From contig NZ_SRIF01000001.1 of NCBI RefSeq assembly GCF_004681185.1, positions 1,054,001-1,118,000 of the forward strand: DNA of 64,000 nt, read 5' to 3'. Below the pieces are notes generated by a model. The model was not told where the DNA came from, made no database searches, and was given only the letters and a program-made list of their open reading frames with translations. Below are positions 25,945-34,500 of this stretch, one piece after another; position 1 is the stretch's first letter, and every line of letters starts with the position of its first letter. This stretch comes from Haloarcula amylovorans. GTDB taxonomy: Archaea > Halobacteriota > Halobacteria > Halobacteriales > Haloarculaceae. The translations under genes were made by a program, and so were the position numbers.

Positions 25945-26436
25945 TCACAACTCGACGGCGACCATCTCGCCCCACGGCTCGAACCCCCAGCGGTCGTAGA
26001 ACGCCGCCGCGCGTCCGTTGTCGGGGTCCACGTCGAGCACCAGTCGGTCGAGCGGCAGCGACTGCGAGCGAGCGAGCGACAACGCCGCTTCGAGCAGTTC
26101 GTCGGCGACACCGGTTCCCCGGTACGCCTCGGCGACGAACAGTTCGTTCAGCACCGCGGCGTCCCAGACGTGGGCCAGCGACTCGGGCAGGACGAAGACG
26201 TAGCCGACGACCTCGCCGTCGTGCTCGGCCAATCGGACGGTGCGCCCGTCCTCCTCGACACAGCGGTCGACCCACGCGAGATACGACTGTCGGTAGCTGG
26301 CATCGAGTTTCTCGCGGTACGTCGCTTCTTTCTCGCCGTCACCGGTCCCTGACCCCAGCGTGAGTTCGAACGCGCGCTTCAAATTCCAAAGAGCGTCCGC
26401 ATCGTCGGTATCACCAGCGGCGTACGGGCGGATCAT
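25945..26436 (-). CDS. GNAT-family N-acetyltransferase
   Basis: 163 residues from ATG 26436 (MIRPYAAGD). It is a GNAT fold with the acetyl-CoA-binding RGTGVADELLEAA segment preceded by LNELFVAEAY, and the usual DPDNGRAAAFYDRWGFEP ending. The acceptor cannot be told. A longer start at 26511 would run into the divergent gene's promoter and is less likely. Confidence 0.82.
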   Translation of the reverse strand: MIRPYAAGDTDDADALWNLKRAFELTLGSGTGDGEKEATYREKLDASYRQSYLAWVDRCVEEDGRTVRLAEHDGEVVGYVFVLPESLAHVWDAAVLNELFVAEAYRGTGVADELLEAALSLARSQSLPLDRLVLDVDPDNGRAAAFYDRWGFEPWGEMVAVEL

Positions 26437-26525
26437 CGCCAGTCGCTTGGGCAGAGCGACCCAAGTACCGTCCGATCGGCCGCCGAACCGGAAGTTGCTT
26501 GAGACTGCCACGGAAACGCTCGTTC

Positions 26526-26753
26526 GTGCCAGCAGTCGAGAAGACGAACCCCGACGGCGTGGATTTCGGCTGGGTAATGCAGGTCACCTTCGTCACGACC
26601 ATCCTCGTCGGGTCGCCGATCGTCGTGCTCGCCTCGATCGGGACCGCACTCCCGACGTGGACGAGCCGGGCGATGTTCGCGATCCGAGTCGGCGCTGTCA
26701 TCTGGTTTCTGACGGCCGTCTCGGCGTACGTCTACGCTCGGTATCGCCGCTGA
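26526..26753 (+). CDS. Small two-helix membrane protein (DUF5822-like)
   Basis: 75 residues from a GTG at 26526; a TTG nine codons upstream also gives an open frame. A short hydrophilic start, EKTNPDGVDFGWVMQ, is followed by a helix (VTFVTTILVGSPIVVLASIG) and a second helix (FAIRVGAVIWFLTAVSAYVY). I recall this pattern as the haloarchaeal DUF5822 family. Its 3' end overlaps the convergent HAD gene by 22 bp. The function is unknown. Confidence 0.6.
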   Translation: MPAVEKTNPDGVDFGWVMQVTFVTTILVGSPIVVLASIGTALPTWTSRAMFAIRVGAVIWFLTAVSAYVYARYRR

Positions 26754-27274
26754 TCGAACTCGCTCGCCCACGCGAAGGCCGTGCCTGCCCGGCGAGCGGT
26801 CTCGGCGTCCCGTTCGGAGTCCCCGACGAACACCGTCTCCCCGGGATCGGCGTCCAGCGTCTCGACGACTGATAGGAGCCCTTCGGGGTTCGGTTTCGAC
26901 GACCCGACGGAGTCGCGGCCGACGACGGGCCCGACCGACGACGTGAGGTCGTGGGTGTCCAAGGCGAGTCGACACGCCTCCTCCGCGTTCAGCGAACAGA
27001 TGCCGACCGGTACCGCGTGAGGCAAGCCGTTGGCCAGCGCGAGTCGGTCTGACATCCGTGCGCCGGTGCGCTCGTGATCGGTGATGGTCGCTTCGACGGC
27101 CGCCCGGTGGCCAGTCTCGTCGGACAGTTCCAGTAGCTCCCAAAGGTCGCTCGCGTCGGGGTCTACGCCGCGCTCTCGGAGGAGCGTCGCGACGTCTTCC
27201 GCCACCGCGTCCCAATCCACCGCTAACTGCACCAGCGTCCCGTCGAGGTCGTACACTACGGCGTCGTAACTCAC
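26732..27274 (-). CDS. HAD-superfamily hydrolase (phosphatase-like)
   Basis: 180 residues from a GTG at 27274 (V-S-Y-D-A-V-V-Y-D-L-D-G-T). Motif I is YDLDGTL with the two catalytic aspartates at about residues 9 and 11, GSSKPNPEGLL provides the motif III lysine, and FVGDSERDAETARRAG is motif IV. The cap region is small and helical, as in phosphoglycolate phosphatase-like enzymes. The substrate is unknown. It converges on and overlaps the DUF5822-like gene. Confidence 0.8.
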   Translation of the reverse strand: MSYDAVVYDLDGTLVQLAVDWDAVAEDVATLLRERGVDPDASDLWELLELSDETGHRAAVEATITDHERTGARMSDRLALANGLPHAVPVGICSLNAEEACRLALDTHDLTSSVGPVVGRDSVGSSKPNPEGLLSVVETLDADPGETVFVGDSERDAETARRAGTAFAWASEFDQRRYRA

Positions 27275-27315
27275 GGTCGGAGGTAGGGAAGCACCCCGCA
27301 AATGTGCTTCGCCAG

Positions 27316-28449
27316 TCAGCGCCCGTCCAACAGGGCACGAGCGACGATATTCTTCTGAATCTCGCTGGTCCCCTCGTAGATCGTCGTCACCTTCGCGTCC
27401 CGGTAGAGTCGTTCGACCGGGTAGTCGGTGGTGTACCCGTAGCCGCCGTGGATCTGGACGGCCTCGTTCGCCACCTCGACGGCCCCTTCGCTGGCGAAGT
27501 ACTTCGCCATGCTCGCGGCTTGTCGGGCGTCCTCGCCGCGGTCCATCCGACCGGCGGCCTCCCACGTCAGCAGTCGTCCGGCCTGTACTGTCGTCGCCAT
27601 CTCCGCCAGTTTGTGCTGGATAGTCTGGAACTCGGCGATTCGCTGGTCGAACTGCTCGCGTTCCGTCGCGTAGTCGAGCGCCTCGTCCAGCGCCGACTGG
27701 GCGAGACCGACGGCCTGTGCGGCGATGGCGACCCGTCCGCCGTTTAGAATCGATAGCGCGGCGGCCAAACCCTCCCCGACCTCGGTGAGTCGGTAGCGTT
27801 CGGGAATCCGAACGCCGTCAAACGTGAGCCCTGTCGTGTCGCTGGCTCGCAGACCAAGTTTGTCCTCCTTCTCGCCGACGGAGAGTCCGTCGCTGTCTTT
27901 CGGGACCAGAAACTGTGTGATGGAATCGGGGTCGTCCCGGTCAGTCTTGGCGAAGACGACGACCACGCCCGAACGCTCGCCGTTGGTAATCCACTGTTTC
28001 TCGCCCTCTAAGACGTACTCGTCGCCGTCGGACCGCGCGACAGTCGTCATCCCTCGGGGGTTCGACCCAGCCTGTGGTTCCGACAGCGCGAACGCGCCGA
28101 CGGGTCGCCCGTCGACCATGTCGGGAAGCCACTCCTCGCGCACCGATTCGTCGCCGAAGCGAGCGATACAGGACGTGGCCAGACAGTGGACCGAGAGCGC
28201 GGTTGCGACGGCGAGCGATCCGTGGGCCAGTTCCTCGTTGACGATGGCGTAGGTCTGCTTGTCGGCGTCGAAACCGCCGTACTCCGCTGGCGTGGTCAGT
28301 CCGGTCAGATCGATGTCGGCGAGGCTGTCCCAGACGTCCTCGGGAAACTCCTCGGTCCGGTCTGCCTCGCGTGCCGTCGGCCGTACCTCCTCGGCGGCGA
28401 CGGATCGAACGGTCTCACGAACGGCCCGCTGTTCGGGCGAGAGGTCCAT
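27316..28449 (-). CDS. Acyl-CoA dehydrogenase
   Basis: 377 residues, the family length. [15 protein letters not shown] is the FAD/substrate segment, [11 protein letters not shown] and [10 protein letters not shown] are typical mid-protein motifs, and [14 protein letters not shown] near the C-terminus carries the catalytic glutamate. It introduces the alpha-beta double bond in acyl-CoA degradation, with electrons passing to ETF. A second member of the family is encoded at 42184-43341. Chain length cannot be told. Confidence 0.9.
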   Translation of the reverse strand: MDLSPEQRAVRETVRSVAAEEVRPTAREADRTEEFPEDVWDSLADIDLTGLTTPAEYGGFDADKQTYAIVNEELAHGSLAVATALSVHCLATSCIARFGDESVREEWLPDMVDGRPVGAFALSEPQAGSNPRGMTTVARSDGDEYVLEGEKQWITNGERSGVVVVFAKTDRDDPDSITQFLVPKDSDGLSVGEKEDKLGLRASDTTGLTFDGVRIPERYRLTEVGEGLAAALSILNGGRVAIAAQAVGLAQSALDEALDYATEREQFDQRIAEFQTIQHKLAEMATTVQAGRLLTWEAAGRMDRGEDARQAASMAKYFASEGAVEVANEAVQIHGGYGYTTDYPVERLYRDAKVTTIYEGTSEIQKNIVARALLDGR

Positions 28450-28506
28450 ACCGACGGTATGCGTGGGACTCTCAAAGGTCTACTGTCGGGAGAAGACGAG
28501 AGACAG

Positions 28507-29013
28507 TTACCGGGAGTCCGTGAGTTCGACATCGAGGAACGATTCGAGGGCGGCGATGGTCGATCCACCGACGTTGGCCTGCGTGGCCCGGCCCTGTTCG
28601 ACCGCGAGCACGTCGTTCTCGTCGAGTCCGAGTTCCTCGGCGAGTTCCGCCGTCTGCAGCCCCGCGTCCTGTCGCGCCTCGGTGACGCGCGTCCCGTAGT
28701 CGCTAACGAGGTAGGGCAACTGGTCGCCGTCGTAATCTGCCCCCTCTTCCCAGTGGGAGGCATCGGCTTTCTGTGAGTCCTGTATCTTCGCGGCGTTTTG
28801 GGCGGCGCGGCGACGGCGATTCTGGTCGTCGTTCGAGTCGCCGCCGCTCGATTGCGAGCGGTCGTTCTCGCCGTGGTTCTGTGCACAGTCCGAACAGACC
28901 TGGAGGGTCGCGCCCGCGACGTTCGCGGTCTGCAGGTCGCCGCCGTCGGCACCGCAGAGTTCGCAGCTCCCACCGGCGCTGTCGCCTCCGCTGCCGGTCG
29001 AGTATTTGGCCAT
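28507..29013 (-). CDS. mbf1: Archaeal multiprotein-bridging-factor-1 homologue (MBF1)
   Basis: 168 residues from ATG 29013 (MAKYSTGSGG). The N-terminal zinc ribbon has C-E-L-C-G and C-S-D-C, followed by a long Gln/Asn/Arg-rich linker, then a Cro/C1-type HTH: LPYLVSDYGTRVTEARQD, LQTAELAEELGLDENDVLAV and IAALESFLDVEL. Archaeal MBF1 bridges transcription and translation factors, and a ribosome association has been shown in other archaea. It is divergent from tRNA-Leu. Confidence 0.85.
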   Translation of the reverse strand: MAKYSTGSGGDSAGGSCELCGADGGDLQTANVAGATLQVCSDCAQNHGENDRSQSSGGDSNDDQNRRRRAAQNAAKIQDSQKADASHWEEGADYDGDQLPYLVSDYGTRVTEARQDAGLQTAELAEELGLDENDVLAVEQGRATQANVGGSTIAALESFLDVELTDSR

Positions 29014-29145
29014 GCCCCCGGTAGCGGTTTCGTCGTATTTGAAATGTCCGGTTCGGTGGAATGACACACCCTCTCGGGGCGCGCCGCAAACGAAAGCCCT
29101 TTTATTGGCCCACGGGGAACGATTGAGTGCAGTAAGACAGAGCGA

Positions 29146-29230
<85 letters not shown>

Positions 29231-29238
29231 TCGCACGT

Positions 29239-29314
29239 GAGGGCGACGCCCTCGACACCGTGGCGGCGATGCCGCCACACGATGCAGGTGCTCTCCCTAC
29301 CAGGGATCAGCACC
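29239..29314 (+). terminator. Three consecutive hairpins downstream of tRNA-Leu
   Basis: Perfect stems: GAGGGC-gac-GCCCTC-type at 29239-29253, GTGGCGGC-gat-GCCGCCAC at 29260-29278, and a nested GGTGCT/AGCACC stem with inner TCCCT/AGGGA at 29287-29314. They may act in termination or processing of the tRNA transcript, or form a small RNA. Confidence 0.4.
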
Positions 29315-29674
29315 CACGCACAATCCTTTCGAAGTAACCTTTCTGAGCCGAGCGTCCGGCGGCTGAAAATACCCCACTCGGCCACCGCGGTCTCGGATTC
29401 GAAAACGAGTGGTACCGGCTGTGGTCGCTGTTTCTCCCCGTCGAATATCACTGTTGATAATCTGGCCGAAAGTATTTTTATACACCCTGCCCACAATTCA
29501 GATACGGCACCGTTCCGGTGCCCTGCACCCCCACCCCCTACTTTCCGTACCGTTCACAGACGAGCAGCCGTCGCTGGTGGTGTATTCTGCGTTATCAGAA
29601 CGTCACGAGATTGACTCGGTGGGTTTCGAATCGATGCCAGACGTGCTCGCTTCGCTCACGAGAACGTCGCAAAA

Positions 29675-29840
29675 TGGAATGGGCGGGATTCGAACTCGAA
29701 CGTCGAGAGACGGTCACTCACTTCGTTCGTGCTGCGACTCTCGGGCGCGAATCCCGGCGTACTCCACTCTGTCGGTGCTGGCCGTTCGGTGACGGAGCAC
29801 CTCACAGAATACCGACAGAGTGGAAGGGGCGGGATTCGAA
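29675..29840. repeat. 20-bp direct repeat of a tRNA-like 3' end
   Basis: The 20 bp at 29675-29694 (TGGAATGGGCGGGATTCGAA) recur at 29821-29840 with one change (A to G), 146 bp apart. The second copy is the 3' end (T-loop to discriminator, read on the - strand) of the tRNA-like element at 29821-29921. Duplicated tRNA 3' ends are typical scars of site-specific integration. Confidence 0.6.
29764..29823. repeat. 13-bp perfect inverted repeat
   Basis: CCACTCTGTCGGT at 29764-29776 pairs perfectly with ACCGACAGAGTGG at 29811-29823. The loop contains a second pairing, GGTGCT/AGCACC. The right arm ends inside the 3' end of the tRNA-like element. Confidence 0.6.
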
Positions 29841-29921
29841 CCACGCGGAGCCCTGCGAGGGAAACTGCCGCCAATTTCTGGCATGTTGGCGGGCAGCGCT
29901 CTACCACTGAGCCACCCTTCC
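29821..29921 (-). ncRNA. tRNA-like element without a valid anticodon loop (pseudo-tRNA?)
   Basis: Read on the - strand, the 5' half is normal: acceptor GGAAGGG pairing with CCCTTCC, discriminator A, and D-arm GCTC-AGTGGTA-GAGC. The anticodon arm is abnormal. CTGCC/GGCAG encloses 22 nt that continue as a second helix GCCAA/TTGGC after a bulged C, with no U33 in a 7-nt loop. The variable region is 18 nt and the T-stem has an extra T (GCG-T-GG against CCCGC). No intron placement that I tried gives a proper loop. It is either a degenerate tRNA, an integration remnant or a structured RNA that borrows tRNA ends. Confidence 0.5.
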
Positions 29922-30048
29922 AGACAGCAAAACCTTGGGTCGTAGCGACTAAATAGGTGACGGGGCCGGCGAAAGGACCGGACTCACGACTGCCGAGATC
30001 CGTGTTGGTGGCCACGCGATATTTATTCGATCCGTCCCAACGCTCGCT

Positions 30049-30369
30049 GTGAGCTACATCAAACAGCACTACACGGATACCGAAGCGGTCGGCGGCGGAT
30101 TACACTTCCTCCGAGACGAACTGAACTGCGAGAACGTCGGCGTCAGCGTCCTCGACTGCGAGCCCGGTTGGAGCGGGAAGCCACACGACCACAGCGACGA
30201 CGGACAAGAGGAAGTGTACGTTCTCGTCGACGGAGAAGCCACAGTGACGGTCGACGGCGACGACGTGGCGATGTCGGCCGGTGACGCGCTTCGAATCGGC
30301 CCAGACGCGAAACGAGAGATTCAGAACGGCGAGACGGAGAGTCAGTTCGTCCTCGTCGGCGCGCCCTAG
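30049..30369 (+). CDS. Cupin-domain protein
   Basis: 106 residues from a GTG at 30049, with a TATA-like ATATTTATT about 27 bp upstream, so probably leaderless. It is a single cupin barrel: motif 1 is GKPHDHSDDGQEEVYVLVDGEA (two His and a Glu for the metal) and motif 2 is weak, with IGPDAKREIQNG. The substrate is unknown; such small cupins are often sugar or oxidation-product enzymes or sensors. The stop overlaps the convergent sdhA stop by 4 bp. Confidence 0.8.
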   Translation: MSYIKQHYTDTEAVGGGLHFLRDELNCENVGVSVLDCEPGWSGKPHDHSDDGQEEVYVLVDGEATVTVDGDDVAMSAGDALRIGPDAKREIQNGETESQFVLVGAP

Positions 30370-32192
30370 TAGCTGCGCTCTTTCGGCTCGTAGGTCTCTT
30401 CGTCGCCTTCGAGGATGACCGGTTTGTAGTACAGGCGCGGCGTGCCGTCCTCCCACGCCAGCATAGTGTGTTTGATCCACTCTTCGTCCCGGCGTTCCTG
30501 GAACTCCGCGCGCCAGTGAGCGCCGCGGAACTCCTCGCGAGCGAGTGCACCGAGCGTGATGGCCTCGGCCACGTCGAGGAGGTTCCGTGTCTCGATGGTA
30601 TGGATGAGATCGGTGTTGTAGGTGCGCGAGGGGTCGGAGACGGCGACGTTCTCGTACTCCTTGCGTGCCTCTCTGATGTCGCGCAGCGCTGTCTTCAGAC
30701 CCTCTTCTTCGCGGAAGACGTTCACGTTGTCCGTCATCGTCTCCTGGACGTCGGCCCGGACTTCGGCGTGGTTGATGCCGTCCGCTTCCAGCAGCGTCTC
30801 GATACGCGCACGCTCGCGCTCCACAGTGTTCTCGATGACGCTCGTCGGTTCGACGGCCGCGCCGTCGGCGGCGACATCTTCGCTACCCCTGTCGATGGCA
30901 CCCGGTTCGACCGGCGGTTCGACGTTGCCCGCCTCGCTCTCGGCGGACGGGCCGGTCTGGATCTCCGCAGTCTTCATGTCCTTGCCGGCGGCGTGGTAGC
31001 CGGCACGAGCGCCGAAGACGAGCAGTTCCGGCAGCGCGTTGCCGCCGAGGCGGTTCGCACCGTGCAGCGAGACGCAAGCGGCCTCGCCGGCTGCGTAGAG
31101 GCCCTCGATGCAGGTCTCGCCGTTCTCGTCGCACTCGACGCCGCCCATGGCGTAGTGCTGGCCGGGCTTGACGGGCATCGGTTCGTCGAGGCCGTCGACG
31201 CCCTCGAAGTCCTCCGCGAGGTGGAGGATGTTCTCCAGTCGGTCGATGATGCGCTCCTCGCCGAGATGACGCATATCGAGGTGGACGTACTCGTCTTCGA
31301 TACCACGGCCCGCGTTGACTTCCGTGAGCTCGGCGCGGGCGACCACGTCCCGCGAGGCGAGTTCGCCGTCGTTGTTCGCGTAGCCGTACTCGTACATCAA
31401 CCGCTCCTCGTTGTCGTTGTAGAGGATCCCGCCTTCGCCGCGGACGCCTTCGGAGATGAGGACACCTGTCGAAGGGAGCGTCGTCGGGTGGAACTGGATC
31501 ATCTCCATGTCCTCCATCGGCGCACCGGCGCGGTAGGCGATGGCGCACCCGTCGCCGGTGTTGGCAACGGCGTTGGTCGTGTGGTCGAACGCCTGTCCGA
31601 GGCCACCGGTGGCGAGGATGACGCCGCCGTTCGCGCGGAATCCCTCTATCTTGCCGGACTTGATGTCGTAGGCGACACAGCCGTGGCACTCCCGTTTCTC
31701 GGGGTCGTCGTGGTCTGTCACCGCGACGTTGGTGACGTACCACTCGTCGTACACCTCGATGCCGCGCTTGACCACCTGCTCGTACATCGTGTGCAGGAGG
31801 TGATGGCCCGTCTCGGCCCCGGCGTAGGTCGTCCGCGGGTACGAGAGGCCGCCGAACGGTCGCTGTGAGACGCGCCCGTCCTCCTCGCGGGAGAAGGGCA
31901 TTCCCCAGTGTTCGAGCTGGATGACCTCTTCGGGGGCGTCCTTAGCGAAGGTGTCGATGGCCGGTGCGTCCCCGAGGTAGTCAGACCCCTTCATCGTGTC
32001 GTAGGCGTGCAGATCCCAGGAGTCGCCCTCCTGAAGCGCGGCGTTGATGCCACCCTCTGCCGCGCCCGTGTGACTACGGACCGGGTGGAGTTTCGTCACG
32101 AGGGCGACGTCTGCGCCCTCCTCGTGTGCTGCGATTGCCGCTCTGAGGCCAGCGCCACCCGCGCCGACCACGATAACGTCGTGTTCGTACAT
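30366..32192 (-). CDS. sdhA: Succinate dehydrogenase flavoprotein subunit
   Basis: 608 residues. The FAD-binding motif is VVGAGGAGLRAAIAA at the N-terminus; RSHTGAAEGGINAAL contains the flavin-attachment histidine region, and the active-site motif HPTTLPSTGVLISEGVRGEGG follows. It oxidises succinate to fumarate in the TCA cycle. It is last in sdhC-sdhD-sdhB-sdhA. A low-complexity segment around residues 405-445 (PSAESEAGNVEPPVEPGAID) is an insertion compared with shorter homologues. Confidence 0.95.
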   Translation of the reverse strand: MYEHDVIVVGAGGAGLRAAIAAHEEGADVALVTKLHPVRSHTGAAEGGINAALQEGDSWDLHAYDTMKGSDYLGDAPAIDTFAKDAPEEVIQLEHWGMPFSREEDGRVSQRPFGGLSYPRTTYAGAETGHHLLHTMYEQVVKRGIEVYDEWYVTNVAVTDHDDPEKRECHGCVAYDIKSGKIEGFRANGGVILATGGLGQAFDHTTNAVANTGDGCAIAYRAGAPMEDMEMIQFHPTTLPSTGVLISEGVRGEGGILYNDNEERLMYEYGYANNDGELASRDVVARAELTEVNAGRGIEDEYVHLDMRHLGEERIIDRLENILHLAEDFEGVDGLDEPMPVKPGQHYAMGGVECDENGETCIEGLYAAGEAACVSLHGANRLGGNALPELLVFGARAGYHAAGKDMKTAEIQTGPSAESEAGNVEPPVEPGAIDRGSEDVAADGAAVEPTSVIENTVERERARIETLLEADGINHAEVRADVQETMTDNVNVFREEEGLKTALRDIREARKEYENVAVSDPSRTYNTDLIHTIETRNLLDVAEAITLGALAREEFRGAHWRAEFQERRDEEWIKHTMLAWEDGTPRLYYKPVILEGDEETYEPKERSY

Positions 32193-32221
32193 TATGTGAT
32201 ATGGTTACGTGTGGTTCAGTA

Positions 32222-33106
32222 CTACCAGAACTTGAGGTTGTTCTTCACCGATTCGCGTTTCAGTTCCTGGATGTGCTCGGTCAGCGGGATGTCCTTCGGA
32301 CACACCTCGGTACAGGAGAACTGCGTCTGACAGCGCCAGACGCCGTGTTCCTGTTCGATGATGCGAAGCCGTTCCTGCTTGCGGTTCTCGCCTTCGCGTT
32401 CGTCCATCGCGAACCGATACGCTTTGTTGATGGCCGCAGGGCCGAGATACTCGTTGTCGCCGGCCGCGATGTTACACGAGGACATACAGGCCCCACACCA
32501 GATACACCGGGTTGACATCTTCACCTTCTCGCGGTTCTCCCGGGTCTGACGCTGTTCTTCTAAGTCGTCGTCTGGAACCTCGTCGGGGTCGAAGTACGGT
32601 TCGACCGCGTGCATCTGGTCGTAGAAGTGCTCCATGTCCACGACGAGATCCTTGACGACCTCCTGGTGGGGAAGCGGTTCGATACGGACCGGCCCGTCTA
32701 ACTCCGACAGCTGGGTCTTACAGCCGAGGCGCTGCCGTCCGTTGACGAACAGCGCGTCCGACCCACAGACCGCCTGTCGACACGAGTGCCGAAAGGTCAG
32801 CGAGGAGTCGTAGCGGTCCCGCGCGTAGATGAGCGCGTCCAGTACCGTCATCCCCTTGTGGAACGGGACCCGGAAGTCGTCGAACCGGGGTTCCTGTTTG
32901 CCTTCGACCTCGGGGTCGTAGCGGAAGACCTTCAGCATGACTGTCTCCTCGTCGTCGAGGGTCGCCTCTTCGGTCTCTCGCTGAGCTTCTCGTTCGGCCT
33001 GGCGTTGTCGTTTCTGTTCCCGGCGCTTCTCGCCCGGTGACTCGACGGCCGGTTCGCTCTCCTGTTCTTCGGTCTCCGTCTCCTGTTTCTCTATCTGTGT
33101 GCTCAT
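32222..33106 (-). CDS. sdhB: Succinate dehydrogenase iron-sulfur subunit
   Basis: 294 residues. A 2Fe-2S ferredoxin domain carries CRQAVCGSD and a later Cys (RLGCKTQ). The C-terminal part has CIWCGACMSSCN and CTEVCPKDIPL for the 4Fe-4S and 3Fe-4S centres. The first 45 residues are a charged Glu/Gln/Arg-rich extension (EKQETETEEQESEP), a haloarchaeal feature. It carries electrons from SdhA to the membrane subunits. Confidence 0.95.
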   Translation of the reverse strand: MSTQIEKQETETEEQESEPAVESPGEKRREQKRQRQAEREAQRETEEATLDDEETVMLKVFRYDPEVEGKQEPRFDDFRVPFHKGMTVLDALIYARDRYDSSLTFRHSCRQAVCGSDALFVNGRQRLGCKTQLSELDGPVRIEPLPHQEVVKDLVVDMEHFYDQMHAVEPYFDPDEVPDDDLEEQRQTRENREKVKMSTRCIWCGACMSSCNIAAGDNEYLGPAAINKAYRFAMDEREGENRKQERLRIIEQEHGVWRCQTQFSCTEVCPKDIPLTEHIQELKRESVKNNLKFW

Positions 33107-33109
33107 GAG

Positions 33110-33475
33110 TTAGAGGAATCCGTTCATCGCTAGGGCAACTCGGGTTCCCTGCGCGATAAGCAGCAGGCCTGCGACGATGAGGACCCACTTGACAGCGTTC
33201 TTCTGCGTTCCCTCGATGCCCTGATTGACCAGCGCGTTGTAGACGCCGTTGACGCCGTGGAACGTCGCCGTCACGAGGAAGAGCCACATCGTCGCGAAGT
33301 AGCTCACCTGACTCATTCGTGCCTGTGTGCCGGCGAAGGTAATATTGGCGGCGTGGTTAGCAAAGTGTAGTAGCAGGAAGTGGAAGGCGAGGACGCCGAT
33401 GAGGAACACCGCCGTGAGTCGCTGCCAGAGCCACCGACGGCCGCCCCGCTCGAAGGAGGAGTAGTGTTCTGCCAT
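33110..33475 (-). CDS. sdhD: Succinate dehydrogenase membrane subunit D
   Basis: 121 residues with three membrane helices and a conserved AFHFLLLHFANH segment with haem/quinone-side histidines. Its ATG shares a base with the sdhC stop (TAATG) and its stop is 3 bp from the sdhB start, so translation is coupled through the operon. It anchors SdhAB and takes part in quinone (menaquinone) reduction. Confidence 0.88.
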   Translation of the reverse strand: MAEHYSSFERGGRRWLWQRLTAVFLIGVLAFHFLLLHFANHAANITFAGTQARMSQVSYFATMWLFLVTATFHGVNGVYNALVNQGIEGTQKNAVKWVLIVAGLLLIAQGTRVALAMNGFL

Positions 33476-33870
33476 TAGGCTAGTGGCCCCCCGAGGAACG
33501 TCGGAATGCTGGCGACGACGATCGCGCCGGTCAGCACGAGCGACGCGTAGAAGCTCACGTCCTGTGATTCGAGGCCGACACCTAAGTCCACCATCAGCAG
33601 TCGAATCCCGTTGAGGATGTGGAAGACGGCGACGGCGAGCAGTCCGACTTCGAGGAAGCGAACGACGAGCAGGGCCTCTAACCCCTGCAACGTACCGGTA
33701 TAGAGGTCATCACCACCGAGGGACGTACTGAGAACGGCGATGTGGGTAAACAGATACCCCACGAGCACCCAGCCGGTGAACTTGTGGAAAATCCAGGCCC
33801 ACATTCCGGCCGAGAACTCCCGCCACCGTCCGAAATCCTCGACGGTGCCGCGATTGTAAGACTGACTCAT
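33475..33870 (-). CDS. sdhC: Succinate dehydrogenase cytochrome b556 subunit C
   Basis: 131 residues with three helices: [21 protein letters not shown] carries the typical H-(x)-S/T-G haem region, followed by two further hydrophobic segments. It is the promoter-proximal gene of sdhCDBA, the order known in Halobacterium and other haloarchaea. Confidence 0.9.
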   Translation of the reverse strand: MSQSYNRGTVEDFGRWREFSAGMWAWIFHKFTGWVLVGYLFTHIAVLSTSLGGDDLYTGTLQGLEALLVVRFLEVGLLAVAVFHILNGIRLLMVDLGVGLESQDVSFYASLVLTGAIVVASIPTFLGGPLA

Positions 33871-33974
33871 ACACTCGGGGGTTAGTCCGGGGACAAATAG
33901 TAGTTACTACCGCGTGCGTGTCTCGCCGGAATCCGGCCCGAGTGAATTTCTCTACCGGTAAATCCTGTCAGCTA

Positions 33975-34220
33975 TCAGTACTCTTCGCCGCCGAATTCCT
34001 GGCCGTCGATACGAACTGTCTCGTGGGTGACGGCGACGCGATGACCGTCGATGGTGAACGTCACCGACACGACTCGCTGCTTGCAGGCGAAAAGCGCGTC
34101 GAGCGCGTCGGTATCGATTTTCTTCTCCAGTGCGAACGGGAGGGCAAGCGGGTCGGTATCGTAGTATCGAGCGAGTGTTTCGACGGTGCGAACGGACGGT
34201 GGAAGGGCGTCGTCGGTCAT
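33975..34220 (-). CDS. HalOD1 (haloarchaeal output domain 1) protein
   Basis: 81 residues. The pattern LPPSVRTVETLARYYDTDPL, LDALFACKQRVVSVTFTIDGHRVAVT and a short acidic end matches HalOD1, a domain found alone or at the end of haloarchaeal signal-transduction proteins. It probably acts as an output or adaptor, and nothing nearby identifies its partner. It stands alone, with 280 bp of non-coding DNA upstream. Confidence 0.8.
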   Translation of the reverse strand: MTDDALPPSVRTVETLARYYDTDPLALPFALEKKIDTDALDALFACKQRVVSVTFTIDGHRVAVTHETVRIDGQEFGGEEY

Positions 34221-34500
34221 GAGTATCTCATTCCACGTTCACCGGCGCGGGCCGAACGTAGATCGCTCGGGCGGTATGATAGATTGATCGGAATCACCTC
34301 TGTGGGTGTGTTCTGTGGCTGCTGAACGCCGTCACTTCGTCGGTGCTGCCCGAGCGATACTCAGTTTCCGGCACCGGTGGGAATCGGTTAATACGGCGTT
34401 TCGTTGTCGTCTATAAAATATTACCGAAAAATTCGGCACAGTCGCTGACGACGGCGGATCAAGGGCCGAGCGAACCGCCGGACTTGAGCGGTTCGGCTGA

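Larger units (their letters stand above)
29231..30048. other. 818-bp gap without protein genes; structured non-coding DNA
   Basis: No convincing protein gene is seen on either strand; open frames here have no domain and no promoter/start agreement. The first 85 bp hold three hairpins after tRNA-Leu. 29297-29520 is AT-richer, with a TATA-like TATTTTTATAC near 29473. 29675-29921 holds a tRNA-like element, a copy of its 3' end and a 13-bp inverted repeat. The last 100 bp contain the cupin-gene promoter (ATATTTATTCG near 30020). Confidence 0.6.

Noticed and set aside
29518-29910. Open frames in the gap between tRNA-Leu and the cupin gene
   Set aside because: No domain, poor composition, and they run through the tRNA-like element and inverted repeats.
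29821-29921. Normal intron-containing tRNA
   Set aside because: No placement of a 37/38 intron yields U33 and a 7-nt loop, and the T-stem has an extra base; listed as a tRNA-like element instead.
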